This document shows positions 6,231-6,930 of a DNA stretch of 6,930 bases, one piece after another. The notes under the pieces are model-generated. The model did not search any database. It was not told the origin of the DNA and saw nothing but the letters and a program-made list of their open reading frames with translations. Both the position numbers and the translations under genes were made by a program. Source of the DNA: an uncultured Lachnospiraceae bacterium (GTDB lineage Bacteria; Bacillota; Clostridia; Lachnospirales; Lachnospiraceae); NCBI GenBank assembly GCA_905236545.1, contig CAJOQO010000058.1, positions 1-6,930 on the forward strand, read 5' to 3'. Position 1 is the stretch's first letter. Each line of letters opens with the position of its first letter.

Positions 6231-6284
6231 GGGGGCAGGCAGCCGTTCCCTTCCTGATCAGGGGGACAGGCAGCCGTTCCCTTC
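6231..6284 (+). repeat. Two direct copies of a G-rich hairpin repeat upstream of the dipeptidase
   Basis: Copies at 6231-6253 and 6261-6284 share a G-run followed by an identical 18-mer, CAGGCAGCCGTTCCCTTC; the second has one extra A. Each can fold. In the second, GGGGAC (6262-6267) pairs with GTTCCC (6276-6281) and GG (6269-6270) with CC (6274-6275), leaving a CAG triloop and one bulged A. A palindrome CCTGATCAGG (6253-6262) joins them. The second copy is followed by TTCATTATTT, a loose T-rich run, so it might work as a weak terminator for operon read-through. G-run/C-run palindromes of this style resemble dispersed REP-like elements; that link is inference. Confidence 0.6.
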
Positions 6285-6306
6285 ATTATTTCCTGGAGAG
6301 GCTGAT

Positions 6307-6930
6307 ATGGTAGAAAAACCGGAATACAAGGAGAAGATTGACACATGGGTGGAAGCTCATCGCGACGAGATGCTGGAGGATCTGAAGAAGCTGATCCGGA
6401 TCCCGTCGGTAAAGGGTGCCCCAGGCGAGGGCATGCCTTATGGCGAGATGCCCGCAAAGGCGATCCTGGCCATGCAGGACATGATGGAAGACTATGGATT
6501 CCGGACCTCCAATTATGGGATGCGGTGCATCGCGGGTGATCTGGACGCGGAGGGTGAAAAAACGCTTGATATCCTTGCGCATCTTGATGTTGTCCCCGTA
6601 TCGGACAGCTGGACAAAGACGAAGCCCTTTGAACCGCTGGTCGAAGGAGACAGGATCTACGGACGGGGAACCAGTGACGACAAGGGTCCGGCCATAGCGG
6701 CTCTGTATGCGATGCGGTGCATCAGGGAGCTGGGACTGAATCTGAAAAACGGCGTTCGCCTGATCTGCGGTTCGGATGAGGAATGCGGATCGGATGATCT
6801 GAGATATTATTACAGACAGGAGAAGGAGGCACTGTATACCTTTTCCCCGGACGCGGATTACCCGCTGATCCATATAGAGAAGGGGCGTCTGAAAAAGCGC
6901 TTCCATGCGGCGGGCAGCCTGTCCGGAGCA
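6307..6930 (+). CDS. pepV: PepV-type dipeptidase, M20 family, N-terminal part (runs off right edge)
   Basis: The frame from ATG 6307 stays open for 208 codons to the window end, so the C-terminal half is missing. It encodes the catalytic domain of a dizinc M20A aminopeptidase that releases N-terminal residues from dipeptides in the cytosol. Visible motifs are AHLDVVP (91-97) with metal ligand H92 and D94, GRGTSDDKGP (119-128) with the bridging aspartate D124, GSDEECGSDD (155-164) with catalytic E158 and metal ligand E159, and FSPDADYP (179-186) with D182. The spacing matches PepV of lactic acid bacteria. GGAGAGG (6295-6301) sits 5 bases before the ATG. I see no convincing promoter in the gap, so it may depend on read-through or a weak promoter. 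An M20 deacylase is less likely given the full PepV spacing. Confidence 0.9.
   Translation, partial: MVEKPEYKEKIDTWVEAHRDEMLEDLKKLIRIPSVKGAPGEGMPYGEMPAKAILAMQDMMEDYGFRTSNYGMRCIAGDLDAEGEKTLDILAHLDVVPVSDSWTKTKPFEPLVEGDRIYGRGTSDDKGPAIAALYAMRCIRELGLNLKNGVRLICGSDEECGSDDLRYYYRQEKEALYTFSPDADYPLIHIEKGRLKKRFHAAGSLSGA

Noticed and set aside
1..6930. CRISPR array, tRNA, rRNA, insertion sequence, phage or defence genes
   Set aside because: Apart from the short repeats listed, no spaced repeat array, cloverleaf sequence, transposase, integrase or recognisable defence domain was seen.

Overview
The window looks like chromosomal DNA from a moderately GC-rich Firmicute, most likely a clostridial or Lachnospiraceae-type gut anaerobe. 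This is inferred from the style of the RmlA and RmlD proteins, the strong AGGAGG-type ribosome binding sites, the vegetative TTGACA/TATAAT-type promoters and the PepV-type dipeptidase. The species cannot be named from the sequence alone.

Layout, left to right. Positions 1-103 hold no gene but contain a hairpin-rich stretch that runs off the left edge, possibly part of a structured RNA read on the minus strand. A Cof-type HAD phosphatase lies on the minus strand (940 to 104). It is divergent from a full-length alanyl-tRNA editing protein (AlaX-L type, 1205-2395, plus strand). The two are separated by a compact pair of back-to-back promoters whose -35 hexamers overlap at one TTGTCAA site. A new promoter at 2469-2497 then drives a complete dTDP-L-rhamnose operon in the order rfbA-rfbB-rfbD-rfbC (2523-6113). 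Its genes are tightly spaced: a 60-base gap with a hairpin, then an ATGA-type junction, then a 13-base gap. After rfbC comes a 193-base non-coding gap with a large nested inverted repeat and two copies of a G-rich hairpin repeat. The window ends inside a PepV-type M20 dipeptidase (6307 to the right edge, no stop in the window).

Function. RmlA, RmlB, RmlC and RmlD together convert glucose-1-phosphate plus dTTP to dTDP-L-rhamnose, the donor for rhamnose in cell-wall polysaccharide, capsule or glycoprotein. No glycosyltransferase or polymer export gene is present, so the cassette supplies the sugar nucleotide to acceptors encoded elsewhere. The flanking genes (HAD phosphatase, tRNA-editing hydrolase, dipeptidase) are housekeeping or quality-control functions with no evident link to rhamnose.

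I did not find a new multi-gene system. The points most worth a second look are non-coding: the shared -35 divergent promoter, the nested palindrome and repeat pair after rfbC, the direct repeats at the rml promoter, and the possible structured RNA at the left edge.
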